Positions 23,657 to 34,907 of a DNA stretch of 64,000 nucleotides are shown here, piece after piece. The stretch spans positions 69,062,687-69,126,686 of the forward strand of contig CM065295.1 of the NCBI GenBank assembly GCA_032871835.1, written 5' to 3'. Origin of the DNA: Dipteronia dyeriana. Lineage: Eukaryota; Streptophyta; Magnoliopsida; Sapindales; Sapindaceae. Below the pieces are notes generated by a model. That model had not been told where the DNA came from. It searched no databases and saw only the letters and a program-made list of their open reading frames with translations. The translations under genes were made by a program, and so were the position numbers. Every line of letters starts with the position of its first letter. Position 1 is the first letter of the stretch.

Positions 23657-23690
23657 ATTGACGGTAGAAAGAGGGTTTGAACCTCCGATT
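23657..23690 (+). other. Extended primer binding site of element B
   Basis: Sequence just after the LTR: TTGACGGTAGAAAGAGGG, then TTTGAACCTCCG. Its complement reads as a tRNA 3' portion: T-stem GGAGG, T-loop TTCAAAC, T-stem CCTCT, acceptor strand TTCTACC, G, TCA. The T-loop fits the TTCRANY rule exactly. Element A gives the parallel CCTCC-TTCTAGT-G-CCA. The tRNA is not identified; the final TCA differs from CCA by one base. Confidence 0.55.
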
Positions 23691-23703
23691 TGATCAAAAA
23701 GCG

Positions 23704-25365
23704 ATGGCAGGAAGCAGAAGCAGAAGCAGAAGCAGTTCTGGGGATGTCCAAAAATCTCCGGATAACTTCCATTTGGCAGTACCTCGCGGGATCTCACTGT
23801 AACAACAGAAAACCAACCTACATTCCTGGTGGGGATTCAGCAAGTTCCTTTGACCAGCGGAGACCTGACGCAACGCTTTTGAGAGGCGTTGCAACAATTG
23901 GTGGCAGATGCAGCAAAGGAATGAGTGGATCTACTAGCTACACAAGCATAAACTTCTAACCTCCCACCTATAAGGCTTCGTTCGGTTGTAGTAGGGCCAT
24001 AAATAAATACACCAGAAGTCGGAAGGAACCCTACTCCAATCAATTAGGCTGGACATGAAACACCTGAAGAGGAACGACCACGCCAGAAGCAGAAGCAAAA
24101 CCAGGATCAGACAGCCCGTGCTAGACACCGCAAACATGACCGGAACAGGGATCGGTCGTCATCAGAAGATAGCAATCGACACTATCGCAAGTGTCATCAC
24201 AGAATTATACGAGAGACCCGGTATCAAAGTGAAGAGCTAGAAAGAGGAATGACAATCACCCAGTGGTTCAACTATCGGGGAAATCCGGTGGGAGACAGAG
24301 ATGTCGTAATCCAGAGCCTAACTCGAGAAATCGAGAATAATAGGCGTCAAATGGATGTACTAGCCAGACGTTATGGGTACAACGATTTATCTGACGATGA
24401 TTTTGACAGCCCTTTCACTAGGGAAATCTTACGGACCCCATTCCTAGAAAGGTTCAGGATGCCACACGTGAAGCAGTTCAAGAAAGACACAGACCCTAAG
24501 GAGCAAGTTAGACGCTACAAAAGTTTCATGGCTCAGTATGCCCACAGTGATCCCTTACCGTGTCTCAATTTTCCACAAACTCTAGGAGACACGGGTTCAA
24601 GATGGTTTGGGAGATTACCCCCAACAAGCATCAGAAGTTTCAGTGAACTGAGCAGGAGCTTCTCAAGGCAGTTTCTGAGCAATGTTCACAGGAAAAATTC
24701 AGTGGCTTACCTTTCTCAAATAAAACAAGGGAAATATGAGTCACTAAAGAAATACCTAGGGAGATTCGGCCAAACCGTATCAGTAATTGGCAGCGCAAAT
24801 GATGAAGCAATAATTGATGCATTCATCAACAACCTGCAGAATAGACGACTATCTTTCGATTTAAGAAGAGCCCGTCTGACTAGATATGCAGATATGATAG
24901 ACATGGCAGAAGGTTATGCATTAGCCAAAGAAGAAGAATTAGCCACTGGAGGATGCTACATGCATGGAGGAAAACCCGAACAAAAAGACTCCAAATCCAA
25001 AGTACAGGATCAAAAGGGAAAGTAAAAAGGAAACATAAAAAAAAAGCAAGGATGGAGAAAATGGGCGTAATGTCGAACAGACCACAGAGAAATATCGAGG
25101 CAGATACACCAACTACACCCCTCTTAAAAAAAAGTAGGAGGAAATCCTAGCCATTCTGGAAGCAAAGAATATGGTACAAGAGCCAAGCCGACAATCTCAG
25201 TTTGCTCGGCGAGATACAACCAAATACTGCAGGTTCCATAAGGAAACCGGTCTTGAGACTTGCAAGTGTTATCAGCTCAGAGATTACATAGAAACCCTCA
25301 TTCGGGAAGGACATCTGCAAGATGTGATCTTGAAAAGGGATGAGAAATCAGAAGCAAAGAAATAG
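23704..25365 (+). pseudogene. gag of Tat element B
   Basis: Starts with ATG 23704 (MAGSRSRSRSSSGDV, an Arg/Ser run). After several stops, an uninterrupted 258-codon frame at 24249-25025 carries a Retrotrans_gag-type domain: NRRQMDVLARRYG, FKKDTDPKEQVRRYKSFMAQ, DTGSRWFGRLPPTSIRSFSE, FLSNVHRKNSVAYLSQIKQG and DMIDMAEGYALAKEEELA. A Lys-rich linker follows. At 25171-25365 comes YCRFHKETGLETCKCYQL, the Cys/His segment typical of Tat-type gag-pol junctions. In-frame stops upstream of 24249 mean the full protein is not made. Confidence 0.8.
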
Positions 25366-25589
25366 ATCAGGGCCGATCACAGCTCTAGTCAAAATCAAAG
25401 GGTCAGTCTAGAAGCCAATCAAGTAATACATACGATCTTTGGAGGACCATCCACTGGGAGAAGTAACCGAGAGCGAACGCAAGAAATTAGGTAAGCAGTA
25501 GAAACAAGACATAACTTTGATGTAAACTCGGTGGAGCCAGACCCGAAAAGGGTAAAAGAAGGATGAGATCCAATAATATTCACAGAAGC

Positions 25590-26093
25590 AGACTCACATG
25601 GTGTCGATGTTCGGCCAAATGACGCTCTAGTCATAAGTGCCTGGATTGGTCACCGGGAAGTTAAGAGGATCTTGATAGACAATGGAAGCTCGGTGGAAAT
25701 CTTAATGTAGCCATCTACGATCAACTCAGGTTGGACCGAAAGGATCTACAACCCTTCTATACTCTACTCAGAGGGTTTGGAGGAGTCGAGGTCAAACCAC
25801 TCGGGATCGTAAAGCTACCCGTTAAGATTGGAGTGGCACCTTGCCAAGGAACTGTATTGCTCGACTTCGTGGTGGTAGACTTAGACAGTTGACCATCTAA
25901 TGCATTATTGGGATGTCCATTCCTAAATAAAACTAAGGCAGTAACAACCACCTATGCCTTAATGATCAAGTTTCTGACCGAACAGGAGGTCGGAGTAGTT
26001 AAGGGATCCCAAGAGATAACCCGAAGAGCTAACTTGTCAGTATACAAAGACAAGAATGATGAGCAGGTTTGCACCATAACACAGCCGAGTTAG
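25590..26093 (+). pseudogene. Aspartic protease region of Tat element B
   Basis: RPNDALVISAWIGHREVKRILIDNGSS ends at about 25692, with the catalytic Asp intact in IDNGSSVEIL. A frameshift follows directly, and the reading resumes with LLRGFGGVEVKPLG, LPVKIGVAPCQGTVLLDFVVVDL and NALLGCPFLNKTKAV, ending at the stop after 26090. The domain is pepsin-like, acting as a dimer to cleave the polyprotein in working relatives. It is broken here by the frameshift and a stop after VVDLDS. Confidence 0.75.
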
Positions 26094-26174
26094 AACAAAG
26101 AGCTACCATCCTTCGAACTCGATCCAAGGGAAGAGCCGAATGAATCCAAAACTGAACCAGTAGAAGAAATCTTC

Positions 26175-27480
26175 TTGAAAGAAGATGAGCCAGATAAAAA
26201 GATCAAGATCGGGGCCAATCTGGAAAGAAGAGTCAAACAAAGCCTCATTGATCTACTTAAAGAATACAGAGATGTGTTCGCTTGGAATCATGAAGACATG
26301 GTCGGGATAGATGCCCGAATAATATCCCACCATCTTACAATAGACCCGAGTGTAAAACTGGTGATACAAAAGAGAAGATCATTCAATCTCGAGAGAAGTC
26401 AGGCAATTAAACAGGAATTAGAGAAGCTACTCGCTGTAGGATCAATTAGAGAGGTCAATTACCCTCAGTGGGTAGCTAATGTAGTCCTCATCTAAAAGAA
26501 GAATGGGCAATGGAGGATGTGCGTAGATTTTACAGATCTAATCAAGGCATGCCCGAAAGATAGTTTTCCACTTCCAAGGATAGATCAGTTGGTGGATGCT
26601 ACATCAGGCCATGAACTGCTCAGTTTCATGGACGCCTATTCGGGATATAACCAAATCCGGATGAACAAGACCGATGAAGAAAAAACAGCATTCACCACTG
26701 ATCAGGGTTTGTACTGTTACACAGTAATGCCCTTTGGGTTAAAAAATGCAGGGCCACATATCAAATGCTGGTCAACAGAATTTTTGCTCGGCAAATTGGA
26801 AGGAACATGGAAGTATACATTGATCACTTGCTGACCAAGAGCATCACGACAGACAAACACACTTCAGACCTACGAGAAACATTTAATGTCTTGAGGAGAT
26901 ACCAAATGAAGCTAATTCCGAACAAGTGTTTATTCGGGGTTCCATTGGGAAGATTCCTGGGTTTTCAAGTTCACCAAAGAGGAATCAAAGTCAACCCCGA
27001 TAAGATCTAGACTCTGTAGAAAATGACTTCACGAAGGACACTCAAAGAAGTACAGCGTCTAACAGGATGCTTGGCTTCATTGGGTATATTCATCTCAAAG
27101 GCCACAGGCAGATGCGCACCCTTTTTCAAAGTAATTAGAAAAGGGAAAGGACTCGAATGGAATGAAGAGTGCGAGCAGGCATTCTTAAAAATTAAAGAAT
27201 ATCTAGGGTAGGCTCCCATCCTTTCAAAACCTCAGATGGGGGAGACACTCCAACTGTACTTATCAATTACAGAACTGGCAGCAAGCTCAGTCCTAGTCAA
27301 AACAGGAGATGGAGTACAAAAGCCAGTATACTATACCAGCAAAGCACTCCTACCAGCCAAAACCAGGTATTCACAGGCAAAGAAAATGGCTCTAGCATTA
27401 GTTTCAGCAGCAAGGAAGTTAAGGCCATATTTTCAGGCTCACACAATCCAAGTACTCATTGACTGCCCATTGAAGTAGAT
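26175..27480 (+). pseudogene. Reverse transcriptase and first RNase H of Tat element B
   Basis: In order: DVFAWNHEDMVGID (26270), LEKLLAVGSIREVNYPQW (26420), a stop after VLI, CVDFTDLIKACPKDSFPLPRIDQLVD (26520), LLSFMDAYSGYNQI (first catalytic Asp), FTTDQGLYCYTVMPFGLKNAG, a frame change near 26755, then MEVYIDHLLTKS. The active-site motif should be YIDD; the second Asp is His (CAC). The connection follows at 27023-27211, and RNase H at 27236-27478 (LYLSITELAASSVLV, KPVYYTSKALLPAKTRYS). It would copy RNA to DNA in a working element, but this copy cannot. Confidence 0.85.
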
Positions 27481-28020
27481 TTTACAGAAGCCAGAGATTT
27501 CAGGGAGATTAACCAAATGGGCAATCGAGCTAAGTGAATTCAATATCCACTACATCCCCAGGACATCTCTCAAAGGGCAAGCAGTGACAGATTTTATGGC
27601 AGAATTCATAGAGCCGAACCTGGAAGCCAAAACAATGTTGGGAAAAAATTTCTCATGGAAATTGTATGTTGATGGCTCTTCAAACACTCATGGCAGCGGG
27701 CAGGGATTGTAGTATGCACTCTAGAAGGAGATGATGTCGAATGTGCCATGAGGTTTGACTTCAAAGCAACCAACAACCAAGCCGAGTACGAGGCGCTACT
27801 AGCTGGACTCAGAGTCTGCATAGCCCTCGGGGCAGATGAGGTCGAGATATTCAGCGATTCACAGATAGTTGTCAAACAAGTCCTGGACAAGTACCAAGCC
27901 AAAGATGAAGGCATGATAGTCTACCGTGACATTGCAAAACAGCTCCTCCAGAAATTCAAAGAATATAAGATTACCTAGATCCCCAGGGAGAAGAATGAAA
28001 AGGCAGACACATTATCCAAA
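27481..28020 (+). pseudogene. Second (archaeal-type) RNase H of Tat element B
   Basis: A second RNase H follows the usual one: WKLYVDGSSNTHGSG (27658; first Asp), a frame change around 27705, then ATNNQAEYEALLAGLRV (Glu), VEIFSDSQIVVKQVLDKY (Asp) and a helix to FKEYKIT. An additional RNase H of this type is known from the Tat lineage of plant gypsy elements and is the best lineage marker in this window. Element A has the same block near 8640-8400. Confidence 0.8.
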
Positions 28021-29372
28021 CTAGCGTCGGCAACAACCACAATCAGGCCAAAAACTATTCCGGTTGCACATCTCCTTAAACCAAGCACAACTGAACCGAG
28101 AAACTTAGAAATTTCAAAAATCCGAACACCGCCAGATGGTTGGATGACTCAGTTAAAAAGGTTCTTGGAAGAAGGCTTGCTCCCGGAAGATCCCTTACAA
28201 GTAAAACTTATTAGGTATAGATCAGCAAGATACACATTGGTTGAAGGAGAACTATACAGAAGAGGGTATTCCCGAACACTCCAAAGATGTGTGTAAGAGG
28301 AAGATGCATATTGGATATTACAGGAAATCCATGGAGGAGTTTGCGGAAACCACACTAGGGGTAAAAGTTTGGCACACAAGGTACTCAGGCAAGGCTATTA
28401 TTGGCCTACCCTGTTCTTAGATGCACAACAGTGCTTGAAAAGTTGCAATACTTACCAAAGGATTGCTAATGACATCCGACAACCCCCTGAGCAGCTCAAA
28501 AACCTCACATGCCCATAGCCATTTGCCATATGGGGTTTGGATCTAATTGGCCCAATGCCAGCCGGGACAGGGGGTGGAGCCAAGCATGCCATAATAGCCG
28601 TTGACTATTTCATGAAGTGGGTAGAAGTTGAAGCATTAGTGCATATCATAGAAGCAAACACCACAAATTTCATAAAAAAGAATATACTTTATAGGTTTGG
28701 AGTCCCAAACACTATAATCATTGACAACGGCACCCAGTTCGATAACCTAAAATTCAGACAACTGTGCAAAGAGTACCATATTGCCAATTACTATACCACA
28801 CCTGCCCACCCTTAAACAAATGGGCAGGTTGAGGCAGTAAACAAAATCATCAAGCATACACTCAAAGCAAAGCTGGATGTCAAGAAAGGAAGCTGGGTTG
28901 AAAAGCTTCTCGAAGTATTATGGGCGTATCGGACAACAACGAGAACTTCAACATAAGAGACACCACACACTTTAGCGTTTGGACAGAAGCTGTTATCCCC
29001 GTAGAAACATCATACACATCACCCCAAGTCAAGCTATATGATGAAAATGAGAATATTGATATGCTGTTACAAAGTCTAGATGAGCTAGAGGAGAAAAGGG
29101 AGAAGTCCCGAATACGAAATATAGCATATCAGCAAAGAGTAGCTCGCCACTATAACTCTCATGTTCGGGTCAGGAAATTCTAGCAGGGAGATCTGATACT
29201 CAGGAAGGTGTCGTTGAACACAAAAAATAAAGTTACAGGCTCTCTGGCTGACAAGTGGGAAGGCCCATATAAAATCGAATGAATAGCTGGCCTTGGAGCA
29301 TATTGGATTGCACGACCCAATGGAGGAGTTTTACCCCGACCATGCAATGCCCAATATCTGAAGATTTTCTAG
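28021..29372 (+). pseudogene. Integrase of Tat element B
   Basis: The N-terminal finger near 28330-28460 reads GGVCGNHTRGKSLAHK...YYWPTL...SCNTYQR; the second Cys of the CxxC pair is Tyr. The core keeps D-D-35-E: Asp in GLDLIGP (28540-28542), Asp in IIIDNGTQF (28723-28725), Glu in GQVEAVNK (28831-28833). The C-terminal part has KWEGPYKIE and ends PCNAQYLKIF at stop 29370-29372. Stops at 28516, 28814 and near 28955 break the frame. Core residues are thus preserved although the gene is dead. Confidence 0.82.
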
Positions 29373-29899
29373 CCTTAATTATTTTTTGTTCTCTTTTATA
29401 GTTAGGACAATTTTAGTCAGGTTAAATATTAGCTGTGGAATTTAAAAACTTTATTGATTTTGCAGTTATGAATAAAAATCAAAATCAGGATTTTCGAAAG
29501 ATAAAAGCATCAAACTCAGGATTTTCAAAGGAAAGCATATGATAATAAGAACATATGGAAGACAAGCATGATAATAAGAACATGCAAACAGAATTCTCGG
29601 GACCATTAATTCCCGAATGGGCGGAGAATCTCAAAGGAGCATGCCAGCCGAGCAAGGTCAATTGACCTTAGCAAAAAGGCAAACCCGATATGCCGGCTCG
29701 GGACGTTATCAGGAAAAATTCTGGTGAAATACGTAGCTGTGTTAAGCGAAGCTTAACGATTCGGCAAACCCTTGCACATAAAAACTGGGGAGATGTCCTT
29801 GGTAATGCATAAGGACTCGAACATATGATCATGGTGAGCCTTGATGTAATGTTCGAGTAGCAACCGTGTATGAAACACAATTATAAACCTACTTGCCTG
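29373..29899. other. Non-coding spacer after pol, element B
   Basis: No open frame of note. Segments such as GGGAGATGTCCTTGGTAATGC and CATATGATCATGGTGAGCC are conserved at 54551-54610 in element C, showing that this spacer is a fixed part of the family. Confidence 0.6.
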
Positions 29900-30400
29900 T
29901 TTTAAGATGACTCGGTTAATACTAGCCAGTTTAATAAGATACTTGGCATTAAAAAAAAACTATTCGGGGAACGAAGTCGGTTTAATAAGATACTCGGTTA
30001 AGTTACCCGAACATCAGAAAGAGATAGTTTAATAAGATACTTGGCATTAAAAAATTATTCAGGGATTGAAGCCGGTTTAATAAGATACTCGGTTAAGTTA
30101 CCCGAACATCAGAAAGAGCCAGTTTAATAAGATACTTGGCATAAAGATCACAAGAGCCAGTTTAATAAGATACTTGGCATTAAAAAATTATTCGGGGAAC
30201 GAAGCCGGTTTAATAAGATACTCGGTTAAGTTACCCGAACATCAGAAAACCAGTTTAATAAGATACTTGGCATAAAGATCACAAGAGTCAGTTTAATAAG
30301 ATACTTGGCGTTTAAAGCTATTCGGGTAAACAACCAGTTTAATAAGATACTCGGTGAAATTACCCAAACATTAAAGAGTAGTAAGATACTCGGCAACAGA
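29900..30400 (+). repeat. Tandem array of AATAAGATACTCGG / ACTTGG motifs, element B
   Basis: About ten copies of GTTTAATAAGATACTCGG or GTTTAATAAGATACTTGG at roughly 29929, 29979, 30027, 30074, 30121, 30159, 30208, 30252, 30290 and 30337. CTCGG copies are followed by TTAAGTTACCCGAAC; CTTGG copies by CATTAAAAA or CATAAAGATCAC. The two types partly alternate with 37-50 bp spacing. The same array is at 54680-55062, and two copies lie in element A near 6257 and 6309. Confidence 0.85.
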
Positions 30401-30568
30401 TTCAAGTTAAAGAAATTTCTTGAGCAAAGAATCAAGGTTAAGACCACTCGGTTCAGAAGCTACTCAGAATTTTATTGATCTTTCAAAATAATGGTTACAG
30501 TTACAAAAGAATCATTACGAAAAATTCTTTACAAAGAATTGTTAAGTACAGAATCCTATCTATAAAAA

Positions 30569-33496
30569 TCAGGATTGTAAGGATTTGGAGCCCTTGCCAA
30601 TACTCGGGTCTGACACCATTTCGTATTCACGGAGAAGGCTCTTATTGGAAGGCCAATCAATTGTGTTTGCCGAATCGTCCATCCATTGACTGTAATCCTC
30701 TCCTGGGATCTGCCTAACATCAGGCACCACACCCTCTACGACTGACTCTCCACTGGCGTAAAAAGTCAAGAGGGAATGCTCAGATTGAACCTCCAAATGC
30801 ATGGGACGGGGCTCCTTGCCTCGGCTGCGACAGTAAGCCCTCCATTCCTTCATTTGAGTCCGGAGATATTTCAAGGACCGATCCACATGATGTTTGATTG
30901 ACAGCTCCCAGTTAGTTCGGGCCTTCTCAGTCGCCCTATTCTTAACTTTGAAGAACTCGCCCTCGCTGAAACTCCCGAAGAAGGAGGGCGTCGTAGGCAG
31001 GGGATCTTTTAAAATGATCCACCCCTTGGACTTCAAGTTCTAGCCTGGCTTCTCGGGACAAGGATTCGACTGTCAGAGCCTGGTGTTCCAAATCTTTAAT
31101 CTTCTACTCATACACCGATTTAGACTGCTCCGCTTCCTGCTCGGCCTTAAGCATGGATTCTTGAATAGAGGACAACAAATTTTGAAGTGATATTGCCTTC
31201 TCCTCTGCCAACGAAGCTTTCTCCTCGGCTTCAACCTACTTCGCCAAGCAGTGGTAGGTAATAATTTAGGCCAGACCAACCTCTTGTTGATAAGCCGTTT
31301 CGACCCGAGCACAACTATCCTCACTTTCCTTCAACTGAGCCTCGAGACTCCTTATTTTATCAGCTTGATGTTGCTGTGTTTGTACCAGCTCAGCGAACTC
31401 AGCCACCATCTATAAAGAAGTTAGATTAAAACCTAGCAAGCAAAAATGAGCAAAACAATTGAAGAATAACTTACATAAGATGCACAGTTAAAAACGTTCT
31501 GAAGACGGTCTGACAGAGAGCCATCCCGCAAACAACTTCAGCGGTCTTCCCCAATGAAAGCCCGACGGGATGACATCTCCCATAGCATATCATGGGGAGA
31601 ATATTATGAAGGAACCCCCGAGGGTTCAGCCCATTGATCTTCAACCACGGGGGAGAAGGAACCCCTGTTTGGCTCTGAAGTTTCCGCGTCCGCCGAAGCA
31701 AGGGAACCCCTGTTCGGCTCCGAAATCTCCACATCTGTCTACGCTCCAGTATCAACCCTCGGGGAAATGTCGGCCATAATATCTTCATCGCTGGAGTCGA
31801 TGAAAAAGACCACCCTAGGAACCTTAAGAGGATGAGTTGGAGAGCTAACTGTCTTCCGCTTTTCAGCCCGAGAACGGTGGAAGCAGAGATCAGCTGCGGG
31901 ATCTTCCTGAACATCATCCCGGAAGGACTCAAAAAAGTTAGGATCGGAAGGTGCTTGGCTTGCAGAGGTGTTACCTCCATCACCAATATCTGACCGCACA
32001 GCTGGTCCTTCACCGAGACCCTCACTCTGCCTCTCCCCATCATCAGGCAGTTGAGTCGGGCCACTTGGACCACTAGTCTCCTCTACGGTCGGCTGAACAA
32101 CATCCTCAGGGACATATTCGAGAACTTGCTCTTCGACCGCATCAGTCTCCACGTCAGATTCAGACGGGGCAATGCCTTCATTGCCTTTACGAGAAGCTTC
32201 TTTCCGACTCGACTGAATAGTTGACTTCATTTGGCGAGCCTAAAGATCGCAGACGATGTCCGTATCATACACTTAGAAGAAAAAAGGAACCGCGTCAGAA
32301 TGTAAAACAAAAAATATATATATATAACAATGAAAAGAAAGGTTGCAAAAGTCACTTACATCACCTGCGGTAGTCCGAAATTTGTTTGAAAAAGCCAAAC
32401 TCTATCATCTTTGTCTTAACGAAAAGATAAGTCTTGCTCATCTTTTCCAAAGTGCGAACTGCTACCCAAGTAAGTCTGGTTAGCTCAGTATCGCTGTAAT
32501 CAATTTTCTTCTTATTCCACATCTCGGGTGAACAGAAGAAACAGGGGACTTTCAACACCGCCCGACCATCCTCTTATCTGAGGGTGACTTCAAGACCGAG
32601 GCTCCCTCCGGTAAAGAACCAACTATTCTTCTAGAATTTGTTGGATGTAGGGAACCCCCATATGAAACCCCTCTTTTTAGGGTCATTAGAGATATCAGCT
32701 CCCCGATTCACCTTTGTCCCCTCGGGGACCCAACAATCTGGCGAATTAGACATGAGGAAATAGGTTCCTGTATTGCAACACTGCCTCAACATGAAGAAAT
32801 ACCTGATTTCATTCGGGAAGGGCGACGACAGGTTCATCCGGCTGTACATGTTCCACATGCACATCAAGATCTTGTAGTTGTTCGGGGCCAATTGGGTCAG
32901 AGCGATCCCCGCTTCAGCCAAAAACTAGGCAATAATGAAAAGGGAGAGTGACGCTGCAGCAAAGCATGGATCCGTAGATCGCCACCATGCCCAGGGGAGG
33001 ATTCCACGTGGTCCTATCGCCCGCTGGAATCAGAGTGACCGAATTGTGCAGATCAAATCGGTCACGATACTTCTCTATCTCTTCTGTCCCGACCAGATTC
33101 GGCTCGGTGTCGAACCCACTCGGGCGTTTAGTAAAGAAAGTAAGACGAGATGCCCTGAATGCCTCTTCGATATCATTCTCGTTGACAGTCTGCTCCCTGA
33201 TTCAAGTTTCGCCCAAATTATGCCTACGGACTTCACTTCTGCTTTGATGTTTTCCCATTCTTCGAAGAGGTACCCTGTGATCAGAAATGTCAGAATCAGA
33301 ACTAGATGAAGAAACTGGATATGTGGCTAAAAAGGACGTTTGGGTGAAGCCCAAAAACATCAACTTCTAAAAATGGAGGTTCATCAGCAGGGATTTCCCC
33401 AAGTTATCTTCTAATGTAAGAAACCAATTGGAAATCCCCACGTTCTAATGCATCAAGAGCGACATTAAAAAGATGATGATGGGAAGATGGCTCCAT
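30569..33496 (-). pseudogene. Antisense ORF (aORF) of Tat element B
   Basis: Encoded opposite to gag-pol. Start ATG 33496 (MEPSSHHHLFNVALDALERGDFQLV) matches copies A and C. PF04195-like block at about 33060-32630: NSVTLIPAGDRTTWNPPLGMVAIYG, LTQLAPNNYKILMCMWNM, NEIRYFFMLRQ. Then FCSPEMWNKKKIDYSDTEL (32550-32361); an intron; an acidic low-complexity part (32230-31740) with DPAADLCFHRSRAEKRKTVSSPTHPLKVPRVVFFIDSSDED; an intron 31410-31474 (GTAAGT...TAG, 65 nt); a coiled-coil C-terminus with FFKVKNRATEKARTNWELSIKHHVDRSL, ending SKSLQS at 30569. A stop after about 33440 and frame changes near 32930 and 31770 disrupt it. Function unknown; nuclear or gag-linked roles are speculation. Confidence 0.72.
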
Positions 33497-33655
33497 TAAA
33501 ACTAACCTTGAATAAAGTTTGATGCAAGATCTTCATTGGAAAGTCACGACCTTTTGCGTTAAGAAATCAGGGTTTTAAGAAATTTTTTCTGCTGAGAAAT
33601 CTTTAAGAATGAACCAATTCTATATCAGTGAAGAATTTAAAGAAATAACAACATG

Positions 33656-33663
33656 AAACCCTA
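33656..33663 (-). promoter_or_regulatory. Telo-box upstream of aORF B
   Basis: AAACCCTA (TAGGGTTT in aORF orientation) lies 160 bp before the aORF start. The same octamer is 159 bp before the start in element C (58353-58360). Telo-boxes are known from plant promoters and 5' leaders of growth-related genes. Confidence 0.45.
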
Positions 33664-33983
33664 GATCTCAAGGCGAAAAAAAAAACAATGATAAGGATTG
33701 ATGACGTAGGCGGTGCACGGGGAATCGCGTGAGTCATTTCTCATAAATGATATCGAAAAACGAAGAGGCAAGGGACACGTGTAAGAAGGAGACCTGGCTT
33801 TCGCCGTCAAAACTCCAAGACGTCGCCATCATTAAAGATCTCGCGTAAGGAGGCAAATCAAATTTGTAGGGTCATCATTAAAACACGTCATTATAACAAG
33901 ATATTTACTCGGGTACTGAAAAAGATATTAAAAACATTGATTAAAATACTTTTGCCCGAAGTAAAACCCAGTTCAGCAAAATA

Positions 33984-33996
33984 TTTTAAGGGGGTG
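33984..33996 (+). other. Polypurine tract of element B
   Basis: TTTTAAGGGGGTG immediately before the 3' LTR that starts at 33998. Confidence 0.8.
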
Positions 33997-33997
33997 T

Positions 33998-34902
33998 TGT
34001 CATATGTGAATTTTATCATATTTATCATACATGCACATCATCAACAAAGAGGATAAATTGCCAGGTGGACATCCGAATAAGCATTCAGAAAATATCCTAT
34101 AAGACATCACCGAAGAAGAGAAAACCCGAGTAAGCAGATGTTGAACAAAACCTACTCACGGTCAATCGACGTCATATACTACTCAAGATCAGTTAATAAC
34201 ACTCGGGACTGGTTAAAAGACATTTCTACTCTGGATCAAATGATGTTACTCGGGACCAGCGGGTATTATCCTTACTCGGGATAAATATGAAGAAAACTGA
34301 ATAAAAAGCCTAGCGCTTAGTTCGCACGTATTAGGTTATTAAATACACGAAGATACCCATATCAAGAAGGAATCCCAAAGAGAACAGAATACTGAGCTGG
34401 AAGGGTTTCCAATCAGGCAACAACTTTATTTCTTTAAAAAGACTACGTTCTCATAAGGAAACAAGTCCAAATTGGACTACATTACTAGAGTCCCATTCGA
34501 TTTCATTACAAGACTCTGAAAAAGGAAAGAAGACAATCAGCTTCAAGCAAGTAAAATAAATTGTAATTAAATACAAAGATCTTCTATTACTTGTACAAAG
34601 CGGATTAGGGTTCTATAAACATATAAATAGACCCATAATCTTGCCAAGAAAAGGGATACGGCATTCATAGCTAAATACAGAGAAAAAAAAAGAGATCAAG
34701 AGCTTGTAATATTATAATTTCATAGTGGATTTTGACTGGGTTGATCATTCAACCACCCGTGGACGTTTCTCCGATCATCAGAGTTTTACCACGTAAAAAA
34801 CTGGTGTCTTAATTACTTTCTCCTTCTTTTTCTCTTTGAAATTACAGTCGAAATCCAATCTTTATTGGCTTTTCTGATACAATCCAGAAACCGACGTCAA
34901 CA
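33998..34902 (+). repeat. 3' LTR of Tat element B
   Basis: 905 bp, near-identical to 22750-23656, ending GACGTCAACA before the ATATG target duplication. Confidence 0.92.
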
Positions 34903-34907
34903 ATATG

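Larger units (their letters stand above)
22750..34902 (+). mobile_element. Tat-type Ty3/gypsy retrotransposon B (with antisense ORF)
   Basis: 12,153 bp; LTRs 22750-23656 and 33998-34902, both TGTCATATG...GACGTCAACA; target duplication ATATG at 22745-22749 and 34903-34907. It is the most complete of the three Tat copies: gag, protease, RT/RNase H, second RNase H, integrase, tandem-repeat spacer, antisense ORF, polypurine tract. Hand comparison of the first 300 bp of the two LTRs shows roughly 4-5% differences, mostly C/T and G/A. Stops, a protease frameshift, YIDH for YIDD in RT and a lost Cys in the integrase finger make it non-autonomous. It is inserted in the copia gag-protease junction. 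Confidence 0.92.

Noticed and set aside
30569..33496. Host gene inserted into a retrotransposon (gene capture) for the minus-strand ORF of element B.
   Set aside because: The same ORF occupies the same position in three independent insertions here, so it is a standing part of the family.
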